64,000 nucleotides of DNA from Pontiella sulfatireligans (GTDB taxonomy: Bacteria > Verrucomicrobiota > Kiritimatiellia > Kiritimatiellales > Pontiellaceae), in assembly GCF_900890705.1 (NCBI RefSeq), contig NZ_CAAHFH010000002.1:992001-1056000 (forward strand). Reading direction: 5' to 3'. Of this stretch, positions 25,250 to 33,514 are shown piece after piece; within the stretch, counting starts at the first letter, position 1, and every line of letters starts with the position of its first letter. Below the pieces are notes generated by a model, which saw nothing but the letters and a program-made list of their open reading frames with translations, had not been told where the DNA came from and did not search any database. The position numbers and the translations under genes are program-made.

Positions 25250-26836
25250 ATGAAACGCATTAAATCCATCCTGCTCATCATCGCCACCCTGGTTATCGGC
25301 TTCGTTCTGCGCGGCTGCTTCACTCCTCAAACCTCAAACTCCAAACAGCAAACCACAAACCCCAAACCCCAAACCGCCACATGGACCTGCTCGATGCATC
25401 CGCAGATCAAACTTCCAAAGGCAGGAAAATGCCCGGTCTGCCTGATGGATCTCATCCCGCTTGAATCCGGCGGCGACGAGGGCGGCGAGCGCGAGATCAG
25501 CGTCAGCCCCTATGCCGCAAAACTGTTGGAGATCGAAACGTCTGAAGTCGCCCGCCAGTTTATGTCGGCCGAAGTCCGCATGGTCGGCAAAGTGGATTAT
25601 GATGAGACCCGCGTAACCTATATTTCCGCCTGGGTGCCCGGCCGCATCGACCGACTCTTTGTCGACTACACCGGCATACCCGTAAAGAAAGGCGACCACC
25701 TCGCCGAGCTCTACAGCCCGGACCTCCTTACTGCGCAGGAGGAACTGTTGCAGGCTGTAAAACATAACCCCTCACTCATTGAAGCCTCCCGCGAAAAACT
25801 GCGTCTCTGGGGTCTCACTGCCGAACAGATTGCCGGGATTGAACAAAGCGGAACGCCCGCCGACCACATGACGATCTATTCCCCCGCAGGCGGCATTGTC
25901 ATCCACAAGAACGCCAAGGAAGGCCAGTATGTCCAGACCGGCACCCAGATCTACACCATCGCGGATCTTTCCACCATCTGGATCCAGCTCGACGCCTACG
26001 AAAGCGACCTCAACTGGCTCCGCTACGGCGGGCAGGTCGACTTCACCACCGAAGCCTATCCGGGGCAATCCTTCGCAGGCACGATTTCCTTCATCGATCC
26101 GGTCATCAACTCCGCCACCCGCACGGCCAAGGTGCGCGTGATCGTCGACAACCCGACCCTTGCGCTCAAGCCGGGCATGTTTGTCCGCGCCGTCGCCCGT
26201 CCGAAAGTGGCCGAAGGCGGCCGCGTCATGGACCCTGGGCTGGCCGGGAAATGGATCAGCCCGATGCACCCGGAAGTGATCAAGGACGGCCCCGGCCCCT
26301 GCGATGTCTGTGGCATGCCGCTGGTTACCGCTGAGTCTCTTGGCTACGTGACGGATAACCCGCAAAATGCGCCACTCGTCATCCCGGCAACGGCAGCATT
26401 GAAGACCGGGAAACGCGCCGTCGTCTATATTGAAATTCCTGATCAGGAAAAACCGACCTATGAGGGACGGGAAGTCGAACTCGGCGTCCGCCTCGGCAAT
26501 TTTTATGTGGTCGCCGACGGACTCGAAGAAGGCGAGCGCGTTGTCACCCGTGGCGCCTTCAAGCTCGATGCCGAACTGCAGATCCACGCCAAGCCCAGTA
26601 TGATGTCGATGCCCTCTGAGCAAGCAGCGGACAGCACCGAGCCCAAACCACAAACCCACTGCCCCGTCATGGGCGGCGAAATCAATAAAGAAGTCTTCGC
26701 CGACCACAACGGCATGCGCATTTATTTCTGCTGCGCCGGGTGCGACTCCGAATTCAAAGCCGACCCCGAAAAATATCTAATGCAAATGAAAGCCGAGGGC
26801 ATCGAACCAGAAAAACTCGAGGAACCATCTGAATGA
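25250..26836 (+). CDS. cusB: Periplasmic adaptor of copper efflux, CusB family, with three extra metal modules
   Basis: The 528-residue adaptor has a membrane-anchoring N-terminus (ending RGC, a possible lipobox). A heavy-metal-binding domain follows at about 44-72 (WTCSMHPQIKLPKAGKCPVC, then LMDL). The HlyD-like core contains YSPAGGIVIHKNAKEGQYV. A second heavy-metal module lies at about 338-362 (ISPMHPEVIKDGPGPCDVCG), and a YHS module near 470-510 (HCPVMGG and IYFCCAGC). CusB adaptors pass Cu(I)/Ag(I) to the RND pump; three metal modules in one adaptor is more than usual. A linker after the anchor (SNSKQQTTNPKPQT) is encoded by CAAAC-type low-complexity DNA. Confidence 0.92.
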   Translation: MKRIKSILLIIATLVIGFVLRGCFTPQTSNSKQQTTNPKPQTATWTCSMHPQIKLPKAGKCPVCLMDLIPLESGGDEGGEREISVSPYAAKLLEIETSEVARQFMSAEVRMVGKVDYDETRVTYISAWVPGRIDRLFVDYTGIPVKKGDHLAELYSPDLLTAQEELLQAVKHNPSLIEASREKLRLWGLTAEQIAGIEQSGTPADHMTIYSPAGGIVIHKNAKEGQYVQTGTQIYTIADLSTIWIQLDAYESDLNWLRYGGQVDFTTEAYPGQSFAGTISFIDPVINSATRTAKVRVIVDNPTLALKPGMFVRAVARPKVAEGGRVMDPGLAGKWISPMHPEVIKDGPGPCDVCGMPLVTAESLGYVTDNPQNAPLVIPATAALKTGKRAVVYIEIPDQEKPTYEGREVELGVRLGNFYVVADGLEEGERVVTRGAFKLDAELQIHAKPSMMSMPSEQAADSTEPKPQTHCPVMGGEINKEVFADHNGMRIYFCCAGCDSEFKADPEKYLMQMKAEGIEPEKLEEPSE

Positions 26837-26856
26837 AACCTCTTCCACATAGCTTA

Positions 26857-26933
26857 GGCAGAATAATTTTGTGGCAGAATAATTTTTTATTGCAGGTTGG
26901 AAGGAAATTATTCTGCCACAAAATTATTCTGCC
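26857..26933. repeat. Perfect 29-bp inverted repeat, GGCAGAATAATTT family
   Basis: Arms 26857-26885 and 26905-26933 are exact reverse complements around a 19-base loop. Each arm contains GGCAGAATAATTT twice, separated by TGT. It fills the gap between cusB and cusA, and the second arm ends 21 bases before the cusA start. A related copy is at 33445-33514. Confidence 0.95.
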
Positions 26934-26954
26934 CATTCTTCCGGAGGAGCAATC

Positions 26955-29900
26955 ATGATCCCCGAACAAACCCCAGAGCAGCGTTCTCTCGTCGGGCGGC
27001 TGATCCGCTTCTGCCTGGAAAACCGGCTGGTCGTCGTACTCTTCACCATGGCCGTCATCTTCGCCGGCGTTCTGGTCGCCCCGTTCGATTGGAAAGTCGG
27101 CGAGCTCCAGCGCTACCCGGTTTCCGTCGATGCGATTCCAGACATTGGAGAAAACCAGCAGATTGTCTTTACCGAATGGATGGGGCGTTCGCCACAGGAT
27201 GTCGAAGACCAGATCGGCTATCCGCTCACCGTTCAGCTGCTCGGCATCCCCGGCGTCAAAACGATCCGCTCCTACTCGATGTTCGGCTTCTCCTCCATCT
27301 ACATCATCTTTAAGGAGGACGTCGAGTTCTACTGGTCGCGCACCCGCGTACTGGAAAAACTCAACAGCCTTTCAGCCGGCACGCTGCCGGAAGGGGTGCA
27401 ACCCACGCTCGGCCCCGACGCCACCGCGCTCGGCCAGGTGTATTGGTACACGCTCGAAGGCCTCGACCCCGACGGCAATCCCACCGGCGGATGGGATCTC
27501 GAAGAGCTGCGCACCGTGCAGGACTGGTATGCCCGCTACTGGTTGCTCTCCGCCGACGGCGTCTCTGAAGTTGCCTCCATTGGCGGCTATGTCCGTGAAT
27601 ACCAGATCGACGTCGACCCCGATGCCATGCGCGCCTTCGGCGTGAATGTCGACGAAGTCTATGGCGCGGTAAAGGGCGCCAACATTGATGTCGGCGCCAA
27701 GAGCATCGAGGTCAACCGGGTTGAATATTTCATCCGCGGCATCGGGTTCATTGAATCGATTGCCGATATCGAAAACAGCGTAATCAAAATCGGTGCCGAC
27801 AACGTGCCGGTGCTCGTCAGACACGTCGCCGGCGTCACCCTCGGCCCGGCCACGCGGCGCGGCGCGCTCGACAAAGGCGGCGCCCCCGCGGTCGGTGGCG
27901 TGGTCGTGGCCCGCTACGGCGACAACCCGCTCCGCGTCATCTCCAACGTTAAAGACAAGATTGCCGAAACGGCGGATGCGCTCCCCAAAAAAACGTTGGC
28001 CGACGGCACCGTCAGCCAGGTTACGGTCGTCCCGTTCTACGACCGCACCGGGTTGATCTACGAAACGCTCGGGACGCTCAACGAAGCCATCGGCCAGGAA
28101 ATCCTGATCACGATCATCGTCGTGCTGATCATGGTGATGCACCTGCGCAGCGGGCTGGTCATCAGCTCCATGCTGCCGCTTGCCGTGCTGCTCTGCTTTG
28201 TGGGCATGAAGCTGTTCAACGTGCAGGCCAACATCGTCGCCCTCTCCGGCATCGTGATCGCCATCGGCACCATTGTCGATATGGGCATCGTCATCTGCGA
28301 AAACATACTCAAGCACCTCGATTCGGCCGACCCGGACGAACCCCGGCTCGAAGTCGTACACCGCGCCGCATCGGAAGTCGGCAGCGCCGTGCTCACGGCC
28401 GTACTGACCACCATCGTCAGCTTCCTGCCGGTCTTCACCATGATCGGTGCGGAAGGCAAGCTGTTCAAACCGCTCGCCTTCACGAAAACCTTTGCGCTGC
28501 TCGCCTCGATCATCCTCGCCCTTACCGTGCTGCCCGTCCTCGCGCATGCGTTCTTTGGCAAAGGTAGGGCGCTTTCGACGAAAGCGCCGCGGACAGCTCG
28601 GCGAGCCGTCCCTACCCTAAAAAAATATCTGCCCATCATCCTCACGGTTCTCCTGGTGGGCTATTGGCTGACCATCGAATGGGAACCGCTCGGCCCGGAA
28701 AGAGGCGTCATCCGCAACCTGCTCTTTGTGGCGCTGCTCATCGGCGGCCTGCTCGGCTTCTTCAAGGTCTTCCAGCATTTCTATCCACGGCTGCTCGCGT
28801 GGTGCCTCAAGCACAAAGCCGCCTTCCTCACAATTCCGCTCACGCTGCTGATTCTTGGAATGACCAGCTGGCTCGGGTTCAATAAAACCTTCGGCTGGCT
28901 GCCGGATATAATTAAGCAGACCGCGCCCGTCCAGAAAATCGCCCACACCTTCCCCGGCTTCGGCAAGGAATTCATGCCCGCGCTCGACGAAGGGTCGTTC
29001 CTGTTCATGCCGACCACCATGACGCACGCCTCGATCGGCGAGGCCATCGACATTCTGGAAAAACAGGATATGGCCATCCAGTCCATTCCCGAAATCGAAT
29101 CGGTGGTCGGTAAGCTCGGCCGCGCCGAAACGCCGCTCGACCCTGCACCGATCTCTATGATCGAAACCGTCATCAACTACATCCCTGAATACAAATCGGA
29201 CAAAGACGGACGGCGCATAAACTACCAACACAAAAAGGGTGAGTTTGTGCGGGATGAAGACGACTTCCTGATTGAAGACAAGCGAGGCCGCCCCTACCGC
29301 CAGTGGCGCGACCACATCCAGTCGCCCGACGACATCTGGAAAGAAATTACCGCCGCCGCAAAAATCCCAGGCACCACCTCTGCGCCGAAACTTCAGCCGA
29401 TCGCCGCGCGCATCGTAATGCTGCAAAGCGGCATGCGCGCCCCCATGGGCGTCAAGGTGCAGGGCCCCGACCTCGACACCATCGAACGCGTTGGTCTGCA
29501 GATCGAACAATACCTCAAAGAGGTGCCTTCAGTTGAACCGTCCGCCGTGATTGCCGACCGCATCGTCGGCAAACCCTACCTCGAAATTGTGCCCGACCGC
29601 GAAGCGCTCGCCCGCTACGGCATTCCCATCCGCAAGTTCCAGGACGTTGTGGAAATCGCCATCGGCGGCCGGAAGGTTACCGGCACCGTCGAAGGCCGCG
29701 AACGCTTCCCCGTCCGCGTACGTTATCAGCGCGAGCTGCGCGACAACATTGAGGCGCTCGGCCACATCCTGATTCCCGGTGCAGGCGGACAGCAGATTCC
29801 CATCACCGAACTGGCCGAAATCAACTATGTCCGCGGACCGCAAAACATTAAAAGCGAAGACACCTTCCTCGTGGGCTATGTCGTGTTCGATAAAAAAGAC

Positions 29901-30605
29901 GGCTTTGCCGAGGTCGATGTGGTTGAGCAGGCGCAGACCTATCTGCAATCCAAAATCGACAGCGGCGAGTTCAGCCTGCCACGCGGCGTCAGCTACCGTT
30001 TTGCCGGCAGCTACGAAAACCAGCAGCGCGCCACCAAGACGCTCTCGATGGTGATGCCGATTGCGCTCTTTGCCATCTTCATGCTGATCTACTTCGAGTT
30101 TAAATCCACGACCACCACGTTGCTGATTTTCACCGGCGTCTTCATTGCGTGGTCGGGAGGCTTCATCTTGATCTGGCTCTACGGCCAGCCGTGGTTCCTC
30201 GACTTCAGCCTGTTCGGCGTTGAGATGCGGGGCCTCTTCCAAGTGCACACCATCAACATGAGCGTCGCGGTCTGGGTCGGGTTCCTCGCCCTGTTCGGCA
30301 TCGCCACCGACGACGGCGTCGTGATGGGCACCTACCTCACCCAGCTCTTCCGCAACAAAACCCCGAAGACCAAAGCCGAAGTCCACGCCCTCGTCATTGA
30401 AGCCGGCACGCGCCGTGTGCGCCCCTGCCTCATGACCACCGCCACCACCATCCTCGCCCTCATTCCGGTGCTCACCTCCACCGGACGTGGCTCCGACATC
30501 ATGGTCCCTATGGCGATCCCCAGCTTTGGCGGCATGCTCATCGAGGTCGTCACCATGCTCGTGGTGCCGGTTCTCTATTGCTGGTTGCAGGAAAAACGTT
30601 TGTAG
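26955..30605 (+). CDS. cusA: Heavy-metal RND efflux pump, CusA family
   Basis: The 1216-residue inner-membrane pump is driven by the proton gradient and, with the adaptor and duct genes upstream, exports metal ions. The start is ATG 26955 after GGAGGAGC. Family marks are the PVSVDAIPDIGENQQ and QDVEDQIGYPLT opening typical of metal RND pumps, the helix-4 segment GIVIAIGTIVDMGIVICENI with its proton-relay Asp/Glu, and Met-rich substrate segments (FLFMPTTMTHA, PISMIET, SGMRAPMG). Residues about 537-554 (KGRALSTKAPRTARRAV) are encoded by an inserted 54-bp hairpin repeat, in frame, at a cytoplasmic loop between the two membrane halves. The TAG stop lies inside another hairpin repeat (30598-30631). 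Confidence 0.95.
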   Translation: MIPEQTPEQRSLVGRLIRFCLENRLVVVLFTMAVIFAGVLVAPFDWKVGELQRYPVSVDAIPDIGENQQIVFTEWMGRSPQDVEDQIGYPLTVQLLGIPGVKTIRSYSMFGFSSIYIIFKEDVEFYWSRTRVLEKLNSLSAGTLPEGVQPTLGPDATALGQVYWYTLEGLDPDGNPTGGWDLEELRTVQDWYARYWLLSADGVSEVASIGGYVREYQIDVDPDAMRAFGVNVDEVYGAVKGANIDVGAKSIEVNRVEYFIRGIGFIESIADIENSVIKIGADNVPVLVRHVAGVTLGPATRRGALDKGGAPAVGGVVVARYGDNPLRVISNVKDKIAETADALPKKTLADGTVSQVTVVPFYDRTGLIYETLGTLNEAIGQEILITIIVVLIMVMHLRSGLVISSMLPLAVLLCFVGMKLFNVQANIVALSGIVIAIGTIVDMGIVICENILKHLDSADPDEPRLEVVHRAASEVGSAVLTAVLTTIVSFLPVFTMIGAEGKLFKPLAFTKTFALLASIILALTVLPVLAHAFFGKGRALSTKAPRTARRAVPTLKKYLPIILTVLLVGYWLTIEWEPLGPERGVIRNLLFVALLIGGLLGFFKVFQHFYPRLLAWCLKHKAAFLTIPLTLLILGMTSWLGFNKTFGWLPDIIKQTAPVQKIAHTFPGFGKEFMPALDEGSFLFMPTTMTHASIGEAIDILEKQDMAIQSIPEIESVVGKLGRAETPLDPAPISMIETVINYIPEYKSDKDGRRINYQHKKGEFVRDEDDFLIEDKRGRPYRQWRDHIQSPDDIWKEITAAAKIPGTTSAPKLQPIAARIVMLQSGMRAPMGVKVQGPDLDTIERVGLQIEQYLKEVPSVEPSAVIADRIVGKPYLEIVPDREALARYGIPIRKFQDVVEIAIGGRKVTGTVEGRERFPVRVRYQRELRDNIEALGHILIPGAGGQQIPITELAEINYVRGPQNIKSEDTFLVGYVVFDKKDGFAEVDVVEQAQTYLQSKIDSGEFSLPRGVSYRFAGSYENQQRATKTLSMVMPIALFAIFMLIYFEFKSTTTTLLIFTGVFIAWSGGFILIWLYGQPWFLDFSLFGVEMRGLFQVHTINMSVAVWVGFLALFGIATDDGVVMGTYLTQLFRNKTPKTKAEVHALVIEAGTRRVRPCLMTTATTILALIPVLTSTGRGSDIMVPMAIPSFGGMLIEVVTMLVVPVLYCWLQEKRL
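28563..28616. repeat. Cloverleaf-like hairpin repeat inside cusA
   Basis: GGTAGGG and CCCTACC close the element. Inside are the perfect hairpin GGCGCTTTC-GAC-GAAAGCGCC and the near-perfect GGACAGCTC-GGC-GAGCCGTCC. The whole is 54 bases, 18 codons, and keeps the reading frame. GGACAGCGA-CC-TCGCTGTCC at 30772-30791 is a relative. Confidence 0.85.
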
Positions 30606-30631
30606 TCCCGCCTAAAGGCGGGACTACAAAC
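30598..30631. repeat. Perfect hairpin GTTTGTAGTCCCGCCT at the cusA stop
   Basis: Sixteen-base arms (30598-30613, 30616-30631) pair perfectly around AA. The cusA stop TAG (30603-30605) is part of the first arm. Confidence 0.95.
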
Positions 30632-30639
30632 CTCTTCTT

Positions 30640-31100
30640 TTGTGGGACTTCTTGTTTTTTTAGTGGAGGGCGACGCTTCGTCGGAGCCATTCCGTGCGCG
30701 CTTATACCCACACCTGGTTGTGCTTTCTTCGTGAATCCATCGAGCATAACAGGACTGGTCTTCTGGAGGAGGGACAGCGACCTCGCTGTCCGAACGCAAC
30801 GCGGCTAGTGGTTGCGCCAAACAGAAACAAGCTCGCGTCTATATTGTCGGCAAAGCGGTTGGGGTGTAGCCGCGCCTCACCTGAACGAGCGAAGGACACG
30901 TAGTGAGGCTGGCGCGAAGCGGCAACACGTGCCTCGGTGGCGGGGTTCCGCTTTCCACCCTTCGGGCGGTAAAGCGAAGCTACACCAAACCAAGGGTCGA
31001 CCATCCAAATATTTAATATTTTCAGAGCACTAGGAATATTTCGTCCCGAAACGCTGCGTTGATTTCAACCTGCGCTTCAGCTATCTTTCTAACGGTATTG
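30640..31100. repeat. Structured repeat-rich intergenic region
   Basis: This gene-free stretch holds several hairpin words: GGACAGCGA-CC-TCGCTGTCC (30772-30791), and a long outer pair GGTGTAGC (30863-30870) with GCTACACC (30979-30986), enclosing further small palindromes such as CCACCCTTCGGGCGG. I find no credible protein. It may be a pile-up of dispersed repeats or an RNA. Confidence 0.5.
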
Positions 31101-31180
31101 ACTAATTAAATAACGAGTAGCCGAGCATACCCAACGAATGCAGCGGTCGGTGACTCTTCGCGATTTAGGGGCAACAAACC

Positions 31181-31708
31181 ATGGGCGTAAATGACAGAAG
31201 GCGCTTCCGAGCATTTGCATGCTTCATCCACAAGATGTATCCGCATGTCCGCACCGTGGCAGATGTCGCGGGGGGTAGCGGGAATGTGTCGTACCACCTC
31301 CGAGATCTTGGATACGACGCCACGGTTATTGACGACCGGAAGGCGCGTCTGCCGACTTGGATGCATCGGGAGCTGCGGAAGGAGTCGGTGAAACAAGGCC
31401 GGCTCATCGAGATCCCGAGAATCGTGAAGAGGGTGCAGGAAGTGGATCTGCGCCCTTTCGACCTTATCGTGGGTCTTCACCCTGACGAAGCAACCGAACA
31501 TGTTGTTCGTGAAGCGCTCGAACACGGCAAAGATTTCGCCGTTGTCCCGTGCTGTGTTTTCCCCATCGATGGCGTTAAGCGGAGCAAGGAGGACTGGTGT
31601 GCGTATCTAATGTCGCTCTCGCCGGACATTATCACCACCAGACTGCCCATAGAGGGTTCGAATAGGGTTTTGTATCGATGCAGCCAAGCAGCAAAGGGGT
31701 TGACCTGA
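31181..31708 (+). CDS. Methyltransferase-like protein (Methyltransf_32-like)
   Basis: The 175-residue protein begins with a Rossmann-type SAM-binding pattern (VRTVADVAGGSGNVSYHL), then an acidic strand-2 position (ATVIDDRK) and a motif-IV region (FDLIVGLHPDEATEHVVREAL) followed by FAVVPCCVFP. The GLHxxxxxT...PCC layout resembles the rRNA/tRNA-directed Methyltransf_32 group, where PCC is conserved. Target unknown. It stands alone between repeat-rich DNA and the selenium genes and has no clear ribosome-binding site. Confidence 0.65.
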   Translation: MGVNDRRRFRAFACFIHKMYPHVRTVADVAGGSGNVSYHLRDLGYDATVIDDRKARLPTWMHRELRKESVKQGRLIEIPRIVKRVQEVDLRPFDLIVGLHPDEATEHVVREALEHGKDFAVVPCCVFPIDGVKRSKEDWCAYLMSLSPDIITTRLPIEGSNRVLYRCSQAAKGLT

Positions 31709-31861
31709 AGAACCCCCTGTTTAATGAACACCCGAAACTGATCCCTTTCATCCTTCAAACTATTTCCAATCCTTGGATTCCCGTCGACATTTTCATTGCC
31801 GGTGTCGGTCCTATTATTTCGTTATTTCCAACTTTCAACACACCAGCGGAACTACAAACTT

Positions 31862-32197
31862 TTAAACCGTAACAACGTGCTTGGAGGACATAAGCTCATT
31901 GATGATGCCGGCCATGTCGCCCATGTTGACCGGCTCCATCTTGTCGGCCAAGCCAAAGTGGTTCACGCAGGTGCCGCACGCCGTGATGCCGACGCCTTTT
32001 TTCGTGAGCATTTCAATCGCATCGAGGACGGCCGAGCCTTCGGCCAGCAGCTTGACGGCGGAATTGTAGAAAATGATTTCCTTCGGCCGGGTTTCCGCTG
32101 TGCAGAGCTTGCGAAGGAACGAGCCCATCAGCACCGCACCCAGCTCGTCATCGCCCTGCCCCAAAAATTCGCTCGTAATCAATATCGTCTTTTTCAT
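31862..32197 (-). CDS. yedF: YedF-type selenium-metabolism protein (DsrE-like)
   Basis: The 111-residue protein matches the C-terminal DsrE-like domain of selenium-associated YedF proteins: ILITSEFLGQGDDELGAVLM, FYNSAVKLLAEGSAVLDAI, and the Cys pair GITACGTCVNHFGL. It lacks the N-terminal SirA-like domain found in full YedF. It follows selD and mnmH on the same strand. The family's exact role is not established; selenium transfer or delivery is presumed from such gene neighbourhoods. Confidence 0.82.
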   Translation of the reverse strand: MKKTILITSEFLGQGDDELGAVLMGSFLRKLCTAETRPKEIIFYNSAVKLLAEGSAVLDAIEMLTKKGVGITACGTCVNHFGLADKMEPVNMGDMAGIINELMSSKHVVTV

Positions 32198-32243
32198 TTT
32201 GTACTCTCCAATTCATATACGGCTCAACTGCAGTAAAACATTC

Positions 32244-32315
32244 TTTACCACGGAGGCACGGAGACACTGAGTTTAAAAATTGCTGTTCTCCGAGTCTCCG
32301 TGCCTCCGTGGTAAA
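32244..32315. repeat. ACCACGGAGGCACGGAGAC inverted repeat
   Basis: Arms 32244-32271 and 32288-32315 agree at nearly every base around a 16-base loop. It lies between mnmH and yedF, eight bases after the mnmH stop codon. Same family as 20852-20916. Confidence 0.9.
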
Positions 32316-32322
32316 AATCCCA

Positions 32323-33417
32323 TCAGCCAAGGGTGGTGATGAAATGAAACACCTCTTCGGCGTTGCCTTGGAAAACAATTTTCTTTCGTTTCTGTTCAAG
32401 TTGGTAGTCATACATCGGGTCGTAGTATTCGACCAGCAACAGTTCAGCCCAGTTCTTGTGAGCGTCGGCTTCGCCGGTGGCGAGTTGATGGTCATAGGCA
32501 TCCTGCAGCAACTGGTTGACGCGCTTGAGCCGTTCGCCGCCGAGACGCTTCCGGATGCGTTGTACGCTGCCGCGAATGTCTTCCAGCCATTGCAAAAGTC
32601 CATCTTCGCCATAGGCCTGCGAAAAGAGCGCTTGTGCGGACGTTACATATTCATCGAAGGTAATCTGCACGCGCTCCGTCAGCGGCGTTTCCAGCAAGAC
32701 GACATCCGCCGCGTTGAAATGCTCAACCAGCGGATCCGGGAGATAGCATTGGCCGACATGCCGGCCTTCGTCCTCCACCACCATGTGGCGATGGCCGGCC
32801 GCCTCGTGCTGGATCAACGCCCAGGCCAACCCGTTTTCAAAATCAATCTGCGTCGGTTGCGGGTTGATGAAACGACCGAACGAGGAGCCGCGGTGATTCG
32901 CGATAGCTTCAAGATCGACGACGTTTCCCAATTGTTGGAGCAGCAGCGTTTTTCCTGAACCGGTGCGGCCGCCCAGCACGATCGGCTTGCTGTTGAGGTG
33001 TGCGGGATCGAGATGGCCGATCAAGTAATTTCGAAACGCCTTGCAGCCGCCTTCCAACCTTTGGATATCCCGCCCCCCAACCGCTTCTTCCGCCCACTGC
33101 TGACTGAGCTGCGAACGCATACCGCCACGGAAGCAATAAATCAGTGCAGAGGGGTGTTCCTCCATAAAGGATTTCCAAGCGGCGATGCGCGATGCTTTGA
33201 TTGGCCCGCAGACCAGTTCATGCCCCAGCTCAATCGCCGAAGCCTGCCCCTTTTGCTTGTAGCATATGCCGACGAGCCGGCGCTCCTCGTCGTTCATCAG
33301 CGGCAGGTTGACCGCATTGGGAAACGCACCCGCAGCAAACTCGACCGGTGCGCGCACGTCGATCAAGGGAATATCCTCAACGACGATGCGACGGAAATCT
33401 TTTGTGGTCTTGCCCAT
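32323..33417 (-). CDS. mnmH: tRNA 2-selenouridine synthase
   Basis: MnmH (SelU) replaces the sulfur of 2-thiouridine at the tRNA wobble position with selenium, using selenophosphate. The 364-residue protein has a rhodanese domain with the catalytic Cys95 (LIYCFRGGMRS) and then a P-loop GGRTGSGKT at residues 149-157, the family's characteristic fusion. selD, which makes the selenophosphate, is directly upstream on the same strand. The stop codon is followed within eight bases by a hairpin repeat. Confidence 0.95.
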   Translation of the reverse strand: MGKTTKDFRRIVVEDIPLIDVRAPVEFAAGAFPNAVNLPLMNDEERRLVGICYKQKGQASAIELGHELVCGPIKASRIAAWKSFMEEHPSALIYCFRGGMRSQLSQQWAEEAVGGRDIQRLEGGCKAFRNYLIGHLDPAHLNSKPIVLGGRTGSGKTLLLQQLGNVVDLEAIANHRGSSFGRFINPQPTQIDFENGLAWALIQHEAAGHRHMVVEDEGRHVGQCYLPDPLVEHFNAADVVLLETPLTERVQITFDEYVTSAQALFSQAYGEDGLLQWLEDIRGSVQRIRKRLGGERLKRVNQLLQDAYDHQLATGEADAHKNWAELLLVEYYDPMYDYQLEQKRKKIVFQGNAEEVFHFITTLG

Positions 33418-33444
33418 CAGCTAATTCCCTTTCTCTGCAGTTTT

Positions 33445-33514
33445 GCAAAATGATTTAGAGCAAAATGATTACGGTGCTGATTGTTTTTAATCATTCTGCT
33501 CATAATCATTTTGC
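33445..33514. repeat. GCAAAATGATT inverted repeat between selD and mnmH
   Basis: Arms 33445-33471 and 33488-33514 (27 bases) pair with few mismatches; each arm contains the word twice (GCAAAATGATT, GAGCAAAATGATTA). It touches the selD stop codon TAG (33515-33517). It is related to the 29-bp repeat at 26857. Confidence 0.9.
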
